Shown here one piece after another: positions 7,641 to 20,155 of a stretch of DNA of 38,985 nt. The stretch's first letter is position 1. The number at the start of each line of letters is the position of its first letter. The notes below the pieces were generated by a model. It had not been told where the DNA came from. It searched no databases and saw nothing but the letters and a program-made list of their open reading frames with translations. Both the position numbers and the translations under genes were made by a program. Location of the stretch: assembly GCF_004794465.1 (NCBI RefSeq), contig NZ_SSDJ01000037.1, positions 1 to 38,985 on the forward strand, written 5' to 3'. The stretch comes from Microbacterium sp. K24 (GTDB lineage: Bacteria; Actinomycetota; Actinomycetes; Actinomycetales; Microbacteriaceae).

Positions 7641-8642
7641 ATGGAGCCGATCCGAGTGGGCCTCGTGGCCGATCCGGCCTCGCCCACCGTCGTCGCGCGT
7701 CGGATGACCGACCTCGCGCCGCCGGTCGGAGCTGATCCGGACGGCTGGTCGATCGAGTTCGTCAGCGAGCCCTTCACCCTGGGTTCGGAAGACGTCGACA
7801 CCGCCTTGGAACGACTGCGAACCCACGCCGAAGACCACGGCTGGGACCTCGTCATCGGTGTGACGGAGCTCCCCCTCCGCGACGACGACGGCCGTTATCT
7901 GCTCGCCGCGATCGACCCCCGGAGGCAGTCGGCGGTTCTCTCACTGCCGGCGCTCGGTGGCTTCCGGGTGCAGGCCCGCGCCCGCCATGCCGTGCGAGGA
8001 CTCGTCGGCGGGATGGCCGAACCCGACTCTCCCGAAGAGCAGCGCCTGCCACTCCCCGGGCTCAGCGCGCGAGGGCGGGTGCTGCTCGGCATGGTGATCG
8101 CGAATCGTCCGTGGATGCTCGCAGCCGGACTCAAGTCCGCGCTGGTCGCGGCGTTGGCGACGGGCGCGGTCGCGACGATCGAGCCGACGGTGTGGTCGCT
8201 CGCCGTCTCCCTGTCGGGGTGGCGGCTCGCGGCGGCGACCATCGCCTCCATCGCGATCGTCATCGCCTGGATCGTGATCGACGGCAGACTCTGGGACCGG
8301 CCCGACGACAACTCGCGCGAAGCACGCGAGAGGTCCCGTCTCTACAACACTTCGACTCTGCTGACTCTGATCGTCGGGGTGGTGATCTGCTACCTGGCCC
8401 TCTACGTCGTGAACCTCGCCTGGGCGCTGTTCGTCCTCGATCCGGCGGTGATGGGTGATGCGCTCGGCAGGCAGGGCAGCGTCGGCGATCTGTTCGTGCT
8501 CACCTGGTTCGTCGCCTCGGCCGCGACGATCGGCGGGGCACTCGGCACGGGCCTCGAGTCGGACGATGCGATCCGTGCCGCCACCTACTCGAAGCGGGAA
8601 GAGGATCGTCGCGCCCGGCTGGCGGAAGAACGACAGGTCTGA
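7641..8642 (+). CDS. Hypothetical protein, soluble N-terminus plus four helices
   Basis: A 333-residue protein of unknown family. Residues 1-150 look like a soluble alpha/beta domain (IRVGLVADP ... WDLVIGVTELPL ... ILSLPAL patterns are typical of alternating strands). Membrane helices lie at about 165-185, 192-215, 235-262 and 282-300, and a charged tail KREEDRRARLAEERQV ends the chain. No signal peptide, so the soluble part should face the cytoplasm. The ATG at 7641 is 6 nt after TAGCTT (7629-7634), with no Shine-Dalgarno site. It is convergent with the PucR-type regulator gene, 58 bp away. Function is unknown; the opening residues loosely recall a nucleotide-fold sensor, but no motif proves it. 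Confidence 0.75.
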   Translation: MEPIRVGLVADPASPTVVARRMTDLAPPVGADPDGWSIEFVSEPFTLGSEDVDTALERLRTHAEDHGWDLVIGVTELPLRDDDGRYLLAAIDPRRQSAVLSLPALGGFRVQARARHAVRGLVGGMAEPDSPEEQRLPLPGLSARGRVLLGMVIANRPWMLAAGLKSALVAALATGAVATIEPTVWSLAVSLSGWRLAAATIASIAIVIAWIVIDGRLWDRPDDNSREARERSRLYNTSTLLTLIVGVVICYLALYVVNLAWALFVLDPAVMGDALGRQGSVGDLFVLTWFVASAATIGGALGTGLESDDAIRAATYSKREEDRRARLAEERQV

Positions 8643-8700
8643 GGTCGACGCCGCAGCCCGCGTGCGCTGGTTCGAATCGCGGACCTCGACCAGCGGAGGT

Positions 8701-10371
8701 TCAGAGCGGGCGCGGTCCCACAGCCGCTTGCGCACGGACGGCGATATGGAGGTTGAGCCGGGAGTCCGGATCGGTGAGGTCACGGCCGCTCACCTCGCGG
8801 ATCCGTCCGAGCCGATAACGCAGCGTGCTGCGATGGATCGTCAGCGCAATCGCGGTGCGGTCGTAGTTGCCTCCGGAGTCCAGGTAGGCGCTCAAGGTGC
8901 GCACGAGTTCGGAGTGATGGTCACTGTCATGCCGGACCAGCTCGCCGAGCCATGTGTCGAGGTACAGTGCGAGTCCCACGCCTCCGTCGGACGAGTCGAG
9001 GATGCGGAGCAGGCCGAGGTCGTCGTGGTTCGACAGTCCGTACGCCGGATTCGATTGCCTCCGGATGCGCAACGCTGTACTCGCCTCGGCGAAGGAACGC
9101 GGAAGTTCGGCGGTCACGCAGAGGCCACCCACGCCTATCGCGCCACGAGAGCTCGACACCGCGGAGGAGAGCATGTCGTAGAGGTTCGAGAGATCGCTGT
9201 CGGCGACCACGGCGAGGACGATGCCGGGTCGCCGCGAGATGAGGGCGGAAACCCGCAGCTTCGCGAGCACGTGCCGGAGCGCCGCGCCGATGTCGACAGG
9301 GTTCGGCATCGGATCCTCCCAGGAGACGAGCACGACGCGTTGTGCACTGCTCAGATCGAAATGGAGTGACTCGGCGCGGGCGAAGGCCTCGATGACGTCG
9401 GTGCCGGCGACGAGCTCGTCCGCGAGGTCACCACCCAGCCGGATCTCGACCTCCGCGACCCTGCGGTCGTGGGCCAGTTCGACGGCGATCATCGCAGTCG
9501 CGTGATCGAAGGCGAATCGGTCGTCGTCGCTGCGGACGTCATCAGGATCATAGATCCCGATCAGGCCGAGCGTCTCCGCGCCCGAGCGGACCGGTGCGGA
9601 GCACCATCCGACGTTCACAAGGACAGCAGTGCCCGGAGGCGCGACCACGGCACGCAGATTGGACGGCGCGGGCGAGTCGCCGACGCCTATGAAAGCACGT
9701 TGGTTGCCGAAGGAGTCCTGCAGCACAACCGATCGTCCGGTGATCGCGCTCAATGCCGCGACGATCTGCGATTCGCCGTTGCTGGCGCCGGCGGCGAGGA
9801 CGAGCGAGTCTCGAATGTGCTGGTGTGCGGTCAGATGCACGATTTCTGCCGCCAGCGCGCGATTCGAACCCGCCTGAGTCTCGCCGACGCGCCGAAGCAC
9901 CTCTCTCTGACGCCGCTCGCGCTCGATGAGCTCCGCTGTGGCCAGCGCGGCCCCGGTCGGCTCGGCGAGCGCGCCGAGCAGGAACAGTGCTTGACGCGAC
10001 GGTTCGGCGTCGGCCTCGAGCACGAAGGCTCCCTGGACCATGCCGGTCCCGCGGAAGAAGAGCGCGTACCGCCAGTGTCGTCCACTCTCAAGGACGCCGC
10101 TCATCCCCTTGCGAGCATCCACCAGAAGATCCAGTCGGCGATTCGCCCTGCCCGAGTACCGCTCGAGATGATGTCCCGCGGCGATGTAGACCGCGGTGAC
10201 GCTGCATCCGGAGATCGCCCTCGCCGATGCCCCGGCAAGACGGAGCGTTCGCTGCCTCGTCGGGTGCTCGAACATCCGCGAGCCCACTCTGAAGAGGTCG
10301 TATAGATCCGACTGTGCCATGGCATCGAGCTCGGTTCTCGCGACGGGGGGTGGGCCGCTCTGGGGACACAT
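8701..10371 (-). CDS. PucR/CdaR-family transcriptional regulator
   Basis: About 556 residues. The C-terminal 60 residues form the PucR-type helix-turn-helix (LDSGGNYDRTAIALTIHRSTLRYRLGRI within it), used by regulators such as CdaR and PucR. The middle part (about 190-290) looks like a GAF-type sensor, and about 300-440 a GGDEF-like CdaR domain without the cyclase motif. Its gene is divergent from dnaK and shares a 192-bp control region, so it is the best local candidate for control of the stress operon; that link is inferred. I prefer the ATG at 10371 because a GGAG lies 9 nt before it and TAGCGT (10399-10394) about 22 nt before it; ATG 10320 is the alternative. The frame stays open to 10560, which is too long. 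Confidence 0.83.
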   Translation of the reverse strand: MCPQSGPPPVARTELDAMAQSDLYDLFRVGSRMFEHPTRQRTLRLAGASARAISGCSVTAVYIAAGHHLERYSGRANRRLDLLVDARKGMSGVLESGRHWRYALFFRGTGMVQGAFVLEADAEPSRQALFLLGALAEPTGAALATAELIERERRQREVLRRVGETQAGSNRALAAEIVHLTAHQHIRDSLVLAAGASNGESQIVAALSAITGRSVVLQDSFGNQRAFIGVGDSPAPSNLRAVVAPPGTAVLVNVGWCSAPVRSGAETLGLIGIYDPDDVRSDDDRFAFDHATAMIAVELAHDRRVAEVEIRLGGDLADELVAGTDVIEAFARAESLHFDLSSAQRVVLVSWEDPMPNPVDIGAALRHVLAKLRVSALISRRPGIVLAVVADSDLSNLYDMLSSAVSSSRGAIGVGGLCVTAELPRSFAEASTALRIRRQSNPAYGLSNHDDLGLLRILDSSDGGVGLALYLDTWLGELVRHDSDHHSELVRTLSAYLDSGGNYDRTAIALTIHRSTLRYRLGRIREVSGRDLTDPDSRLNLHIAVRAQAAVGPRPL

Positions 10372-10563
10372 GGTGGTGGACTCCGTGGCCTTCACGCTAC
10401 TCGCTCCTGGCTGGGCCCGACAGGGCGAAGGGCACCGACTTTCTTCGCCTCGCCAGGTCGAAGACCCCACCGCTGCGCGGCCGCATACTCGATCGACCGA
10501 AGCGCGCACATCGAAACCGAGTCGGGCGCTTGACGCGACGGACATCACGAAAGGGTGCATCTC
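10372..10563. promoter_or_regulatory. Divergent control region, PucR-type gene / dnaK operon
   Basis: This 192-bp gap holds the start signals of both units. On the minus strand TAGCGT (10399-10394) is a fair -10 box for the regulator. On the plus strand AAAGGG at 10550-10555 is the ribosome site for dnaK. TTGACG at 10530-10535 resembles a -35 box but leaves no good -10 before the gene. An 8-bp palindrome TCGATCGA is at 10489-10496. I saw neither a HAIR element (CTTGAGT-N7-ACTCAAG) nor a CIRCE element, so the usual HspR or HrcA control of dnaK is not evident. Confidence 0.5.
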
Positions 10564-12438
<1,875 letters not shown>

Positions 12439-12448
12439 GAGACCGAGC

Positions 12449-12985
12449 ATGGACCACTCAGATCCCCCGGACGCCGGTACCGATGACGGGTCTGCGTCGG
12501 ACGAGCACGCCGACCCCGGGGAGGAGCCACTGCCCCTCGCGTCGGACGAGGTGAACCGGCGTCTCGCTGTCATCGAGGACCGTTGGCGTCGCGCCGCCGC
12601 CGACCTCGACAACACCCGCAAGCGTGCCGCCCGTGAACTCGCGTGGGCCCGCGACGCCGAGAGGTCGCGCGCGGCATCCGTCTTCCTCCCCGTCGTGGAC
12701 GGTCTCCAGGATGCCGTCGCCTACGCCGGCAGCGAGAATGCCGCTCTTGCGGCGGGCATGGAATCGATCCGAGAGCAGGCCGTCGCCGCGCTCGAGCGCC
12801 TCGGCTATCCCCGCATCGACGCCGTGGGTGTTCCGTTCGATCCACGAATCCACGAGGTCGTGTCGGTGGTCGACTGGGACGACCACCCGCCTCAGACGGT
12901 GGTGGCCATCACTCGGCTCGGATTCGGTGACCCGGAAAGGCTCTTGCGGCCGGCCGGAGCCGTCGTCACCGCGGCGGACGAGTGA
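12449..12985 (+). CDS. grpE: GrpE nucleotide exchange factor
   Basis: A 178-residue GrpE. It opens the DnaK nucleotide pocket to release ADP and often acts as a thermosensor. The first 35 residues are acidic and disordered. A coiled-coil stalk follows ([37 protein letters not shown]), then the four-helix part and the C-terminal beta domain with [14 protein letters not shown] and [23 protein letters not shown], close to the family's usual YRLGDRVLRPAMV. It is a divergent GrpE but complete. It lies between dnaK (10-nt gap) and dnaJ (4-nt gap), so it is surely co-transcribed. Confidence 0.92.
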   Translation: MDHSDPPDAGTDDGSASDEHADPGEEPLPLASDEVNRRLAVIEDRWRRAAADLDNTRKRAARELAWARDAERSRAASVFLPVVDGLQDAVAYAGSENAALAAGMESIREQAVAALERLGYPRIDAVGVPFDPRIHEVVSVVDWDDHPPQTVVAITRLGFGDPERLLRPAGAVVTAADE

Positions 12986-12989
12986 CACC

Positions 12990-13931
12990 GTGGCAGACGA
13001 CTACTACGAGCTGATCGGCGTCCCCCGGTCGGCCGACGCCAAGGAGATTCAGCGCGCCTACCGCAAACTGGCTCGCAGATACCACCCCGATGTCAACAAG
13101 GAAGTCGGCGCAGAGGACAAGTTCAAACAGATCAGCGAGGCGTACCACGTTCTCGCCGATCCGGATTCGCGCGCCCAGTACGACCGATTCGGACCGGATT
13201 TCCGCCAGTTCGCGGGTGCTGAGCGCGAATACGGCCCGCGAACCCCGGCTGGCGACGGCGGAGCCCGCGGACGCGCCCGTGCCCGACCGGGACCTTCGGG
13301 CTTCAGCTGGTCAAGCGCGCGAGGCGCAGCCGATTCCGGCAGCGCATCCGTCGACTGGGAAGACCTCTTCGGGGATGTCTTCGGTTCGATGCGGGGAGCA
13401 GACCGCCAGGTCGACATGGAGCTCACGGTCGAGGAGGCATTCCATGGTGGCGCCCGGACGATCGTCGTCTCGGGTCCGGACGGCGATCGTCAGACCTTCG
13501 ACATCCAGATCCCGGCGGGCGTTCTGGACGGTCAGCGTGTCCGCGTCGCCGGTGGCGGGAGTGCCGGCAGACAGGACGGCGGCACCGGGGATCTCGTCAT
13601 CACGTTCCGCGTTCGTCCCGATCGTCGCATGAGGCTGGACGGGAAGAACATCGAGATCGACCTGTTGATCTCGCCCTGGGAGGCCGCTCTCGGAGCGAGC
13701 GTCGCTGCTCGAGCGCCCGGGGGCCAGATCACCGTGCGTGTGCCGCCGGGCTCTTCGAGTGGCCGTCGGCTGCGATTGAAAGGGCAGGGCATGCCGCAGC
13801 AGGGAGGCAAGCCCGGCGACCTGTTCGCCAAGGTCAAGATCATGGTCCCCGCCCACCTCACCGACCGCGAACGTGAGCTCTTCGAACAGCTCGCACGCGA
13901 ATCCACCTACGATCCGAGGTCCGCGCTGTGA
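12990..13931 (+). CDS. DnaJ/CbpA-type J-domain protein without zinc finger
   Basis: A 313-residue Hsp40. The J domain covers residues 1-70 with the HPD tripeptide at 32-34, which triggers DnaK ATP hydrolysis. A Gly/Arg/Ser-rich linker follows (about 72-120). The two beta-sandwich client domains start at about residue 138 ([14 protein letters not shown]). The four CxxCxGxG repeats of classical DnaJ are absent, so it is a class B J-protein like CbpA. The GTG at 12990 is the only sensible start: it begins the J domain and lies 4 nt after the grpE stop. Its partner gene, a CbpM-like modulator, overlaps its stop, which supports a CbpA-CbpM pair. The symbol cbpA would also be defensible. Confidence 0.93.
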   Translation: MADDYYELIGVPRSADAKEIQRAYRKLARRYHPDVNKEVGAEDKFKQISEAYHVLADPDSRAQYDRFGPDFRQFAGAEREYGPRTPAGDGGARGRARARPGPSGFSWSSARGAADSGSASVDWEDLFGDVFGSMRGADRQVDMELTVEEAFHGGARTIVVSGPDGDRQTFDIQIPAGVLDGQRVRVAGGGSAGRQDGGTGDLVITFRVRPDRRMRLDGKNIEIDLLISPWEAALGASVAARAPGGQITVRVPPGSSSGRRLRLKGQGMPQQGGKPGDLFAKVKIMVPAHLTDRERELFEQLARESTYDPRSAL

Positions 13932-14235
13932 CGTCTCCCCTCCTTCCCGTCGTGCCGCCGCGGATGGACATCGTGATGGTCGCCGCCGCGTCGGGCACCC
14001 ACCCTGAGCTCGTCCGGCGATTCGTCGAGCTCGGACTCGTCGCTGTCCGTCCGGACGACGCCGGGCGCTGGTGGTTCGACCCGACCGCACCCGAGCTGGT
14101 GCGCCGCATCGTGCGCCTCCACGCCGATCTCTCGCTCAACTACGCCGCCATCGCGCTCGTCATCGACCTGCTCGCGCGGATCGACGTGCTCGAAGGCCGA
14201 CGATGGCTGATCCGCTCCAGAACGGGGACTGCACC

Positions 14236-14245
<10 letters not shown>
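13928..14245 (+). CDS. CbpM/MerR-like J-protein modulator
   Basis: A 105-residue protein. Residues about 20-60 resemble a MerR helix-turn-helix ([19 protein letters not shown], then [14 protein letters not shown]), and residues 65-95 read [22 protein letters not shown], the pattern of CbpM proteins, which bind the J domain of CbpA and inhibit it. HspR, a MerR-type repressor of heat-shock genes, is the other related family; the pattern here fits CbpM better because the basic recognition part is weak. The GTG at 13928 overlaps the dnaJ stop by 4 nt (GTGA), and its end overlaps the clpB start by 10 nt, so synthesis is likely coupled. It may tune the J protein, bind operon DNA, or both. Confidence 0.78.
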
Positions 14246-16865
<2,620 letters not shown>

Positions 16866-16869
<4 letters not shown>

Positions 16870-17366
16870 GCACGGCGGCGAGGGGCCCGACATCGGTGGT
16901 GGTCTGTCCGAACTGCGCCACCAAGAACCGCGTGCCCGTCGCTGCCGGCGGAACACCCCGCTGCGGAAACTGCCGGAACGCGCTGCCGTGGATCGTCGAC
17001 TCGTCCGACGCGGACTTCAGATCGGTGGCGGACGAGTCGGCCCTGCCGGTGCTCGTCGACGTGTGGGCGCCGTGGTGCGGACCCTGCCGCATGGTCAGCC
17101 CGGCGCTGGAGCAGTTGGCGACAGAGCTTGCAGGACGGCTCAAGCTCGTGAAGGTCAACGCAGACGAGGCGCCGGGCGTGAGCCGACGCTTCGAGGTGCA
17201 GGCGATCCCGACCCTGATTCTCATCCACCGCGGTCGGGTGATCGCCACGCAGGTCGGCGCCGCGCCCGTGCACGTCCTGCGGACATGGGTCACCGAGCAC
17301 CTGCCCGCGGAGGATTCAGAAAACAGCCGGGCGAAGAACCCCTCACTCGGGGAGGAAGAGCTGTGA
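16866..17366 (+). CDS. Zinc-ribbon thioredoxin (thioredoxin-2 type)
   Basis: A 166-residue thioredoxin with an added zinc ribbon. Cys14-x2-Cys17 and Cys33-x2-Cys36 at the N-terminus form the ribbon seen in E. coli TrxC. The active site is WCGPC at 70-74, and the cis-proline strand reads IPTLILIHRG. It reduces protein disulfides; zinc-ribbon members are often stress induced. The last 25 residues are polar and likely disordered. The ATG at 16866 overlaps the clpB stop (ATGA), so it belongs to the same transcription unit. This puts disulfide repair next to disaggregation. A classical reductase is not next door: the reductase-like gene two positions downstream lacks the redox cysteines. Confidence 0.93.
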
Positions 17367-17641
17367 CAGCGATCGCCGGGGGGATGCTCCGCGACCCGCA
17401 CCTGCGCCTGGTGCGGCCCGTGGGGCCACCCAGAGCCACAGGCTGCGAGGAGTGCCTGCGACTCGGCACTCCGTGGGTGCACCTGCGGCAGTGCCTCACG
17501 TGTGGCGAGATCCTCTGCTGCGACTCATCCCCGATGCGCCATGCGCGCGCGCACGCCGCAGCGGTCGGCCACGTCATCGTCCGTTCGATCGAGCCTGGCG
17601 AGAGCTGGAGGTGGTGCTATGTCGACGAGCAGTTCGTCTGA
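17363..17641 (+). CDS. UBP-type zinc finger protein
   Basis: A 92-residue protein dominated by a ZnF-UBP domain. Zinc ligands are visible as Cys28, Cys31, Cys44, Cys47, Cys52/53, His60, His64 and His70, in the order expected for this fold (CxxC, CLTCG, CC, RHARAH, GH). In eukaryotes the fold binds the free C-terminal Gly-Gly of ubiquitin; bacteria have small stand-alone copies whose ligand is unknown, perhaps the C-terminus of another protein. The GTG at 17363 overlaps the thioredoxin stop by 4 nt, and its end overlaps the next gene by 23 nt, so its product is made together with the redox partners. Confidence 0.85.
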   Translation: MTAIAGGMLRDPHLRLVRPVGPPRATGCEECLRLGTPWVHLRQCLTCGEILCCDSSPMRHARAHAAAVGHVIVRSIEPGESWRWCYVDEQFV

Positions 17642-19283
17642 AGCGGATCTCCCCGATCTGCCCGAGACCCCCGACACACACGGCGCCTACCCTCGGCTCG
17701 CCGACGAGCAGATCGGGCTGCTCTCCCCGTACGGCGAACGGAAGCGGCTGGCCAGGGGGTCGACGCTGTTCTGCGAGGGGGATCGTGACTGCGGTCTGTT
17801 CGTCGTGCTGGACGGACGGGTCCGGGTCGTCCAGGATCACGCACCGGAGGGGCCGCAAGTGATCGCGATGCACGGGCGGGGTCGTTTCGTGGGCGATCTG
17901 TCGATGCTGACCGGGCAGGCCGTCTACGTCACCGCCGTCGCCCAGACCGACGTCGAGGTCTTGGAGATCTCCTACGATCGGCTCAAGGAGGCGGTCACCC
18001 GAAGTCAGGGCCTCGGCGATCTCATCCTGCGAGCCTTCATCCTCCGCCGCAACATCCATGCCGACCTCGGCATCGGGCTGCGGATCATCGGCTCACGATA
18101 TTCGACCGACACTCGCAGATTGAGGGATTTCGCCAGCCGCAATCGCGTCCCGTACCGCTGGGAGGACCTCGAGCAGGATGCCGAGGCCGAAAGCACACTG
18201 CAGGCATTCAGCATCTCCCCCACCGAGACCCCCATCGTCATCTGGAAGGGACGCAAGGTCCTCCGCAACCCCCGCAACACCGAGCTCGCCGAACTCCTGG
18301 GCCTTCGGACGGAGGCGGCGCCGCGCGCTACGGTCGACATTGTGGTGGTCGGTGCCGGGCCGGCCGGTCTCGCCGCGGCGGTGGCGGCAGCCTCCGAGGG
18401 ACTCTCCACGGTCGTGCTCGATGCGATCGCGACCGGCGGTCAAGCGGGGACCTCGTCGCAGATCGAGAACTACCTCGGCTTCCCCGCCGGCATCTCGGGC
18501 GGCGAGCTCGCCGACCGAGCGGTGGTGCAGGCTCGCAAGTTCGGTGCCGCCTTCATGATCCCCGGCGAGGCGAGATCGCTCGAACACATCGACGGCCATT
18601 TCGCCGTGGGGCTGATCGACGGGGCTCGCGTGGAGGCGCATACGGTGGTGCTCGCGACGGGCGTGCGGTTCCGCCGCCTCGACGTGCCCGGCATGGACCG
18701 GTTCGAAGGACCGCATGTCTACTACGCGGCCACCGAGTTCGAAGCGCGTCTGTGCGACGGCGACCCGGTCGTCATCGTCGGCGGTGGCAACTCCGCCGGG
18801 CAGGCCGCCTTGTTCTTGGCCCGGACCGCCACGGACGTCACCCTCATGATCCGCCACGACGATCTCAGCCGCGACATGTCCCGCTACCTGGCAGAGCGGA
18901 TCACCGCGGAGCCCCGAGTGCAGGTGTGGCACAACTGCGAAGTCTGCGAACTGCGCGGTGACCAGCACCTCGAAGAGGTGATCGTCCTGGACCTGAGGAC
19001 CGGCGCGCGCCGGTCGCACGCAGCGACGGCTCTTTTCGTGTTGATCGGCTCCGAGCCGCACACCCAGTGGCTCACCGACACGATCGCGCTCGACGAACGG
19101 GGGTTCGTGATGACGGGTGCGGGCACGGGCGCCACGGCGATGTTCGAGACCTCCAGCGCGGGCGTCTTCGCGGTGGGGGACGTCCGCAGTGGTTCGGTGA
19201 AGCGCGTGGCCTCCGCGGCCGGGGAGGGCGCTGTCGCCGTGCGCCTGGTCTACGAGCATCTCGTCCAGGCGGGCCGCAGATGA
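17619..19283 (+). CDS. Cyclic-nucleotide-domain/TrxR-like flavoprotein fusion without CxxC
   Basis: A 554-residue, three-part protein. Residues about 25-140 form a cNMP-binding-type beta barrel (GSTLFCEGDRDCGLFVVLDG, then FVGDLSMLTGQ), but the Arg of the phosphate cassette is missing. Residues about 150-230 resemble a degenerate glutaredoxin/NrdH-like domain (DFASRNRVPYRWEDLE, then PIVIWKGRKVLRNP). From about 240 there is a thioredoxin-reductase-like FAD/NADPH part with VVVGAGPAGLAAAVA and VGGGNSAGQAA. Where TrxR has the CATC active site, this protein has ATEF (371-374), so it cannot reduce thioredoxin in the standard way. A CEVC pair exists at 440-443, in the wrong place. The ATG at 17619 gives a 23-nt overlap with the upstream gene. 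Function: probably NADPH-dependent electron transfer regulated by an unknown signal. Confidence 0.88.
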   Translation: MSTSSSSEADLPDLPETPDTHGAYPRLADEQIGLLSPYGERKRLARGSTLFCEGDRDCGLFVVLDGRVRVVQDHAPEGPQVIAMHGRGRFVGDLSMLTGQAVYVTAVAQTDVEVLEISYDRLKEAVTRSQGLGDLILRAFILRRNIHADLGIGLRIIGSRYSTDTRRLRDFASRNRVPYRWEDLEQDAEAESTLQAFSISPTETPIVIWKGRKVLRNPRNTELAELLGLRTEAAPRATVDIVVVGAGPAGLAAAVAAASEGLSTVVLDAIATGGQAGTSSQIENYLGFPAGISGGELADRAVVQARKFGAAFMIPGEARSLEHIDGHFAVGLIDGARVEAHTVVLATGVRFRRLDVPGMDRFEGPHVYYAATEFEARLCDGDPVVIVGGGNSAGQAALFLARTATDVTLMIRHDDLSRDMSRYLAERITAEPRVQVWHNCEVCELRGDQHLEEVIVLDLRTGARRSHAATALFVLIGSEPHTQWLTDTIALDERGFVMTGAGTGATAMFETSSAGVFAVGDVRSGSVKRVASAAGEGAVAVRLVYEHLVQAGRR

Positions 19284-19328
19284 GCAGAGTCGATATGTCC
19301 AACAGAAAAAGATGTGTGAGGAGCAGTC

Positions 19329-19892
19329 ATGTCATACAACGTCGGGTACTTCGTCGGAAGTCTGTCGTCCACCTCCATCAATCGCGTCCTCGCGAAAGCG
19401 CTGATCAGCGTGGCGCCCGAGGGCCTGGAGTTCACGGAGATCCCCATCCGGGACCTTCCGCTGTACAGCCAGGACTACGACGCCGATTATCCGCCCGAGG
19501 CGCGCGCGTTGAAGCAGGCGATAGCCGCGACGGATGCGGTGCTGTTCGTCACGCCGGAGTACAACCGTTCCATTCCCGGCGGACTGAAGAACGCCATCGA
19601 TTGGGCATCGCGCCCGTGGGGGGAGAACTCTTTCGACCACATCCCCGCCGCCGTGATCGGCGCCTCGATCGGGCAGATCGGCACCGCTGTCGCCCAGCAG
19701 AGTCTGCGCGGGGTGCTGAGCTTCTGCAACGCTCGCCAGATGACCGCACCGGAAGCGTACATCCATTTCACGACGGAGGCCTTCGGTGAGGACGGCACCT
19801 CGCTGAGCCCCCGAACGGCGGAGTTCCTCGGTGCATTCATGACCGAGTTCCGCGATCACATCCAGCGTGTGCTCACGGTACTGCCGCGGTAG
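19329..19892 (+). CDS. NADPH-dependent FMN reductase / azoreductase-type flavoprotein
   Basis: A 187-residue flavodoxin-fold reductase of the SsuE/ChrR/YieF group. The phosphate loop is VGSLSSTSINR (residues 9-19), and TPEYNRSIPGGLKNAIDW is the family's hallmark stretch around residue 75-95. These enzymes use NAD(P)H to reduce FMN, quinones, azo dyes or metals, often by two-electron steps that avoid radical formation. A good GAGGAG ribosome site lies 5 nt before the ATG at 19329. It sits 45 nt after the fusion gene, so it probably ends the stress operon, though an own promoter is possible. A tRNA-like gene on the other strand follows 48 bp downstream. Confidence 0.9.
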   Translation: MSYNVGYFVGSLSSTSINRVLAKALISVAPEGLEFTEIPIRDLPLYSQDYDADYPPEARALKQAIAATDAVLFVTPEYNRSIPGGLKNAIDWASRPWGENSFDHIPAAVIGASIGQIGTAVAQQSLRGVLSFCNARQMTAPEAYIHFTTEAFGEDGTSLSPRTAEFLGAFMTEFRDHIQRVLTVLPR

Positions 19893-19940
19893 GAGTCGAC
19901 GTCGCCTGGACTGCGAATGGGGATCGCGGCCCCTCAGAAG

Positions 19941-20016
19941 TGGACGCGACGGCGGGAGTCGAACCCGCAACGCCGTCAGATATGAGCTGAGGCCCGGGAC
20001 CGCCCGGATCGCCGCG
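19941..20016 (-). tRNA. Atypical tRNA-like gene, anticodon CAT
   Basis: The minus strand folds into a 76-nt cloverleaf-like RNA. The acceptor arm pairs CGCGGCG (nt 1-7) with CGTCGCG (66-72), including one G-T. The T arm is perfect: GCGGG, loop TTCGACT, CCCGC. A discriminator T and an encoded CCA end it. The anticodon loop CTCATAT has T before and A after CAT, as in real tRNAs, on a 4-bp stem that can extend by 3 bp over a bulged C. The D arm is abnormal: a hairpin with only 4-6 loop bases, nt 8 is A instead of the near-universal T, and the start of the loop is not AG. A TAACGT -10-like box lies 9 nt upstream. It is either a degraded tRNA or an unusual one; it differs from an ordinary elongator or initiator tRNA-Met. 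Confidence 0.5.
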
Positions 20017-20155
20017 ATGAGGATGACGTTACCTCGCCGTGATCTTTCCCGCCAGGATCGTTACCTGGGACAACCCTATGAGTCGGCGGATGACGCGGCA
20101 GATCCTCGGGCGTCGCAGGCGGTCGCCGTCGGAGCCCGGGTGTACCGTCTCGGGC

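Noticed and set aside
8669..8686. GGTTCGAATC resembling a tRNA T loop
   Set aside because: The flanks do not form a T stem or acceptor stem, so it is chance.
10372..10563. HAIR or CIRCE elements upstream of dnaK
   Set aside because: I looked for both; only CTTGA-like half words are present, without the partner half.
17619..19283. Standard thioredoxin reductase (trxB)
   Set aside because: The CATC motif is replaced by ATEF, and two extra domains precede the flavoprotein part.
19917..19933. GGGG-N9-CCCC as a terminator after the FMN reductase
   Set aside because: Only four base pairs and no T-run; too weak to call.
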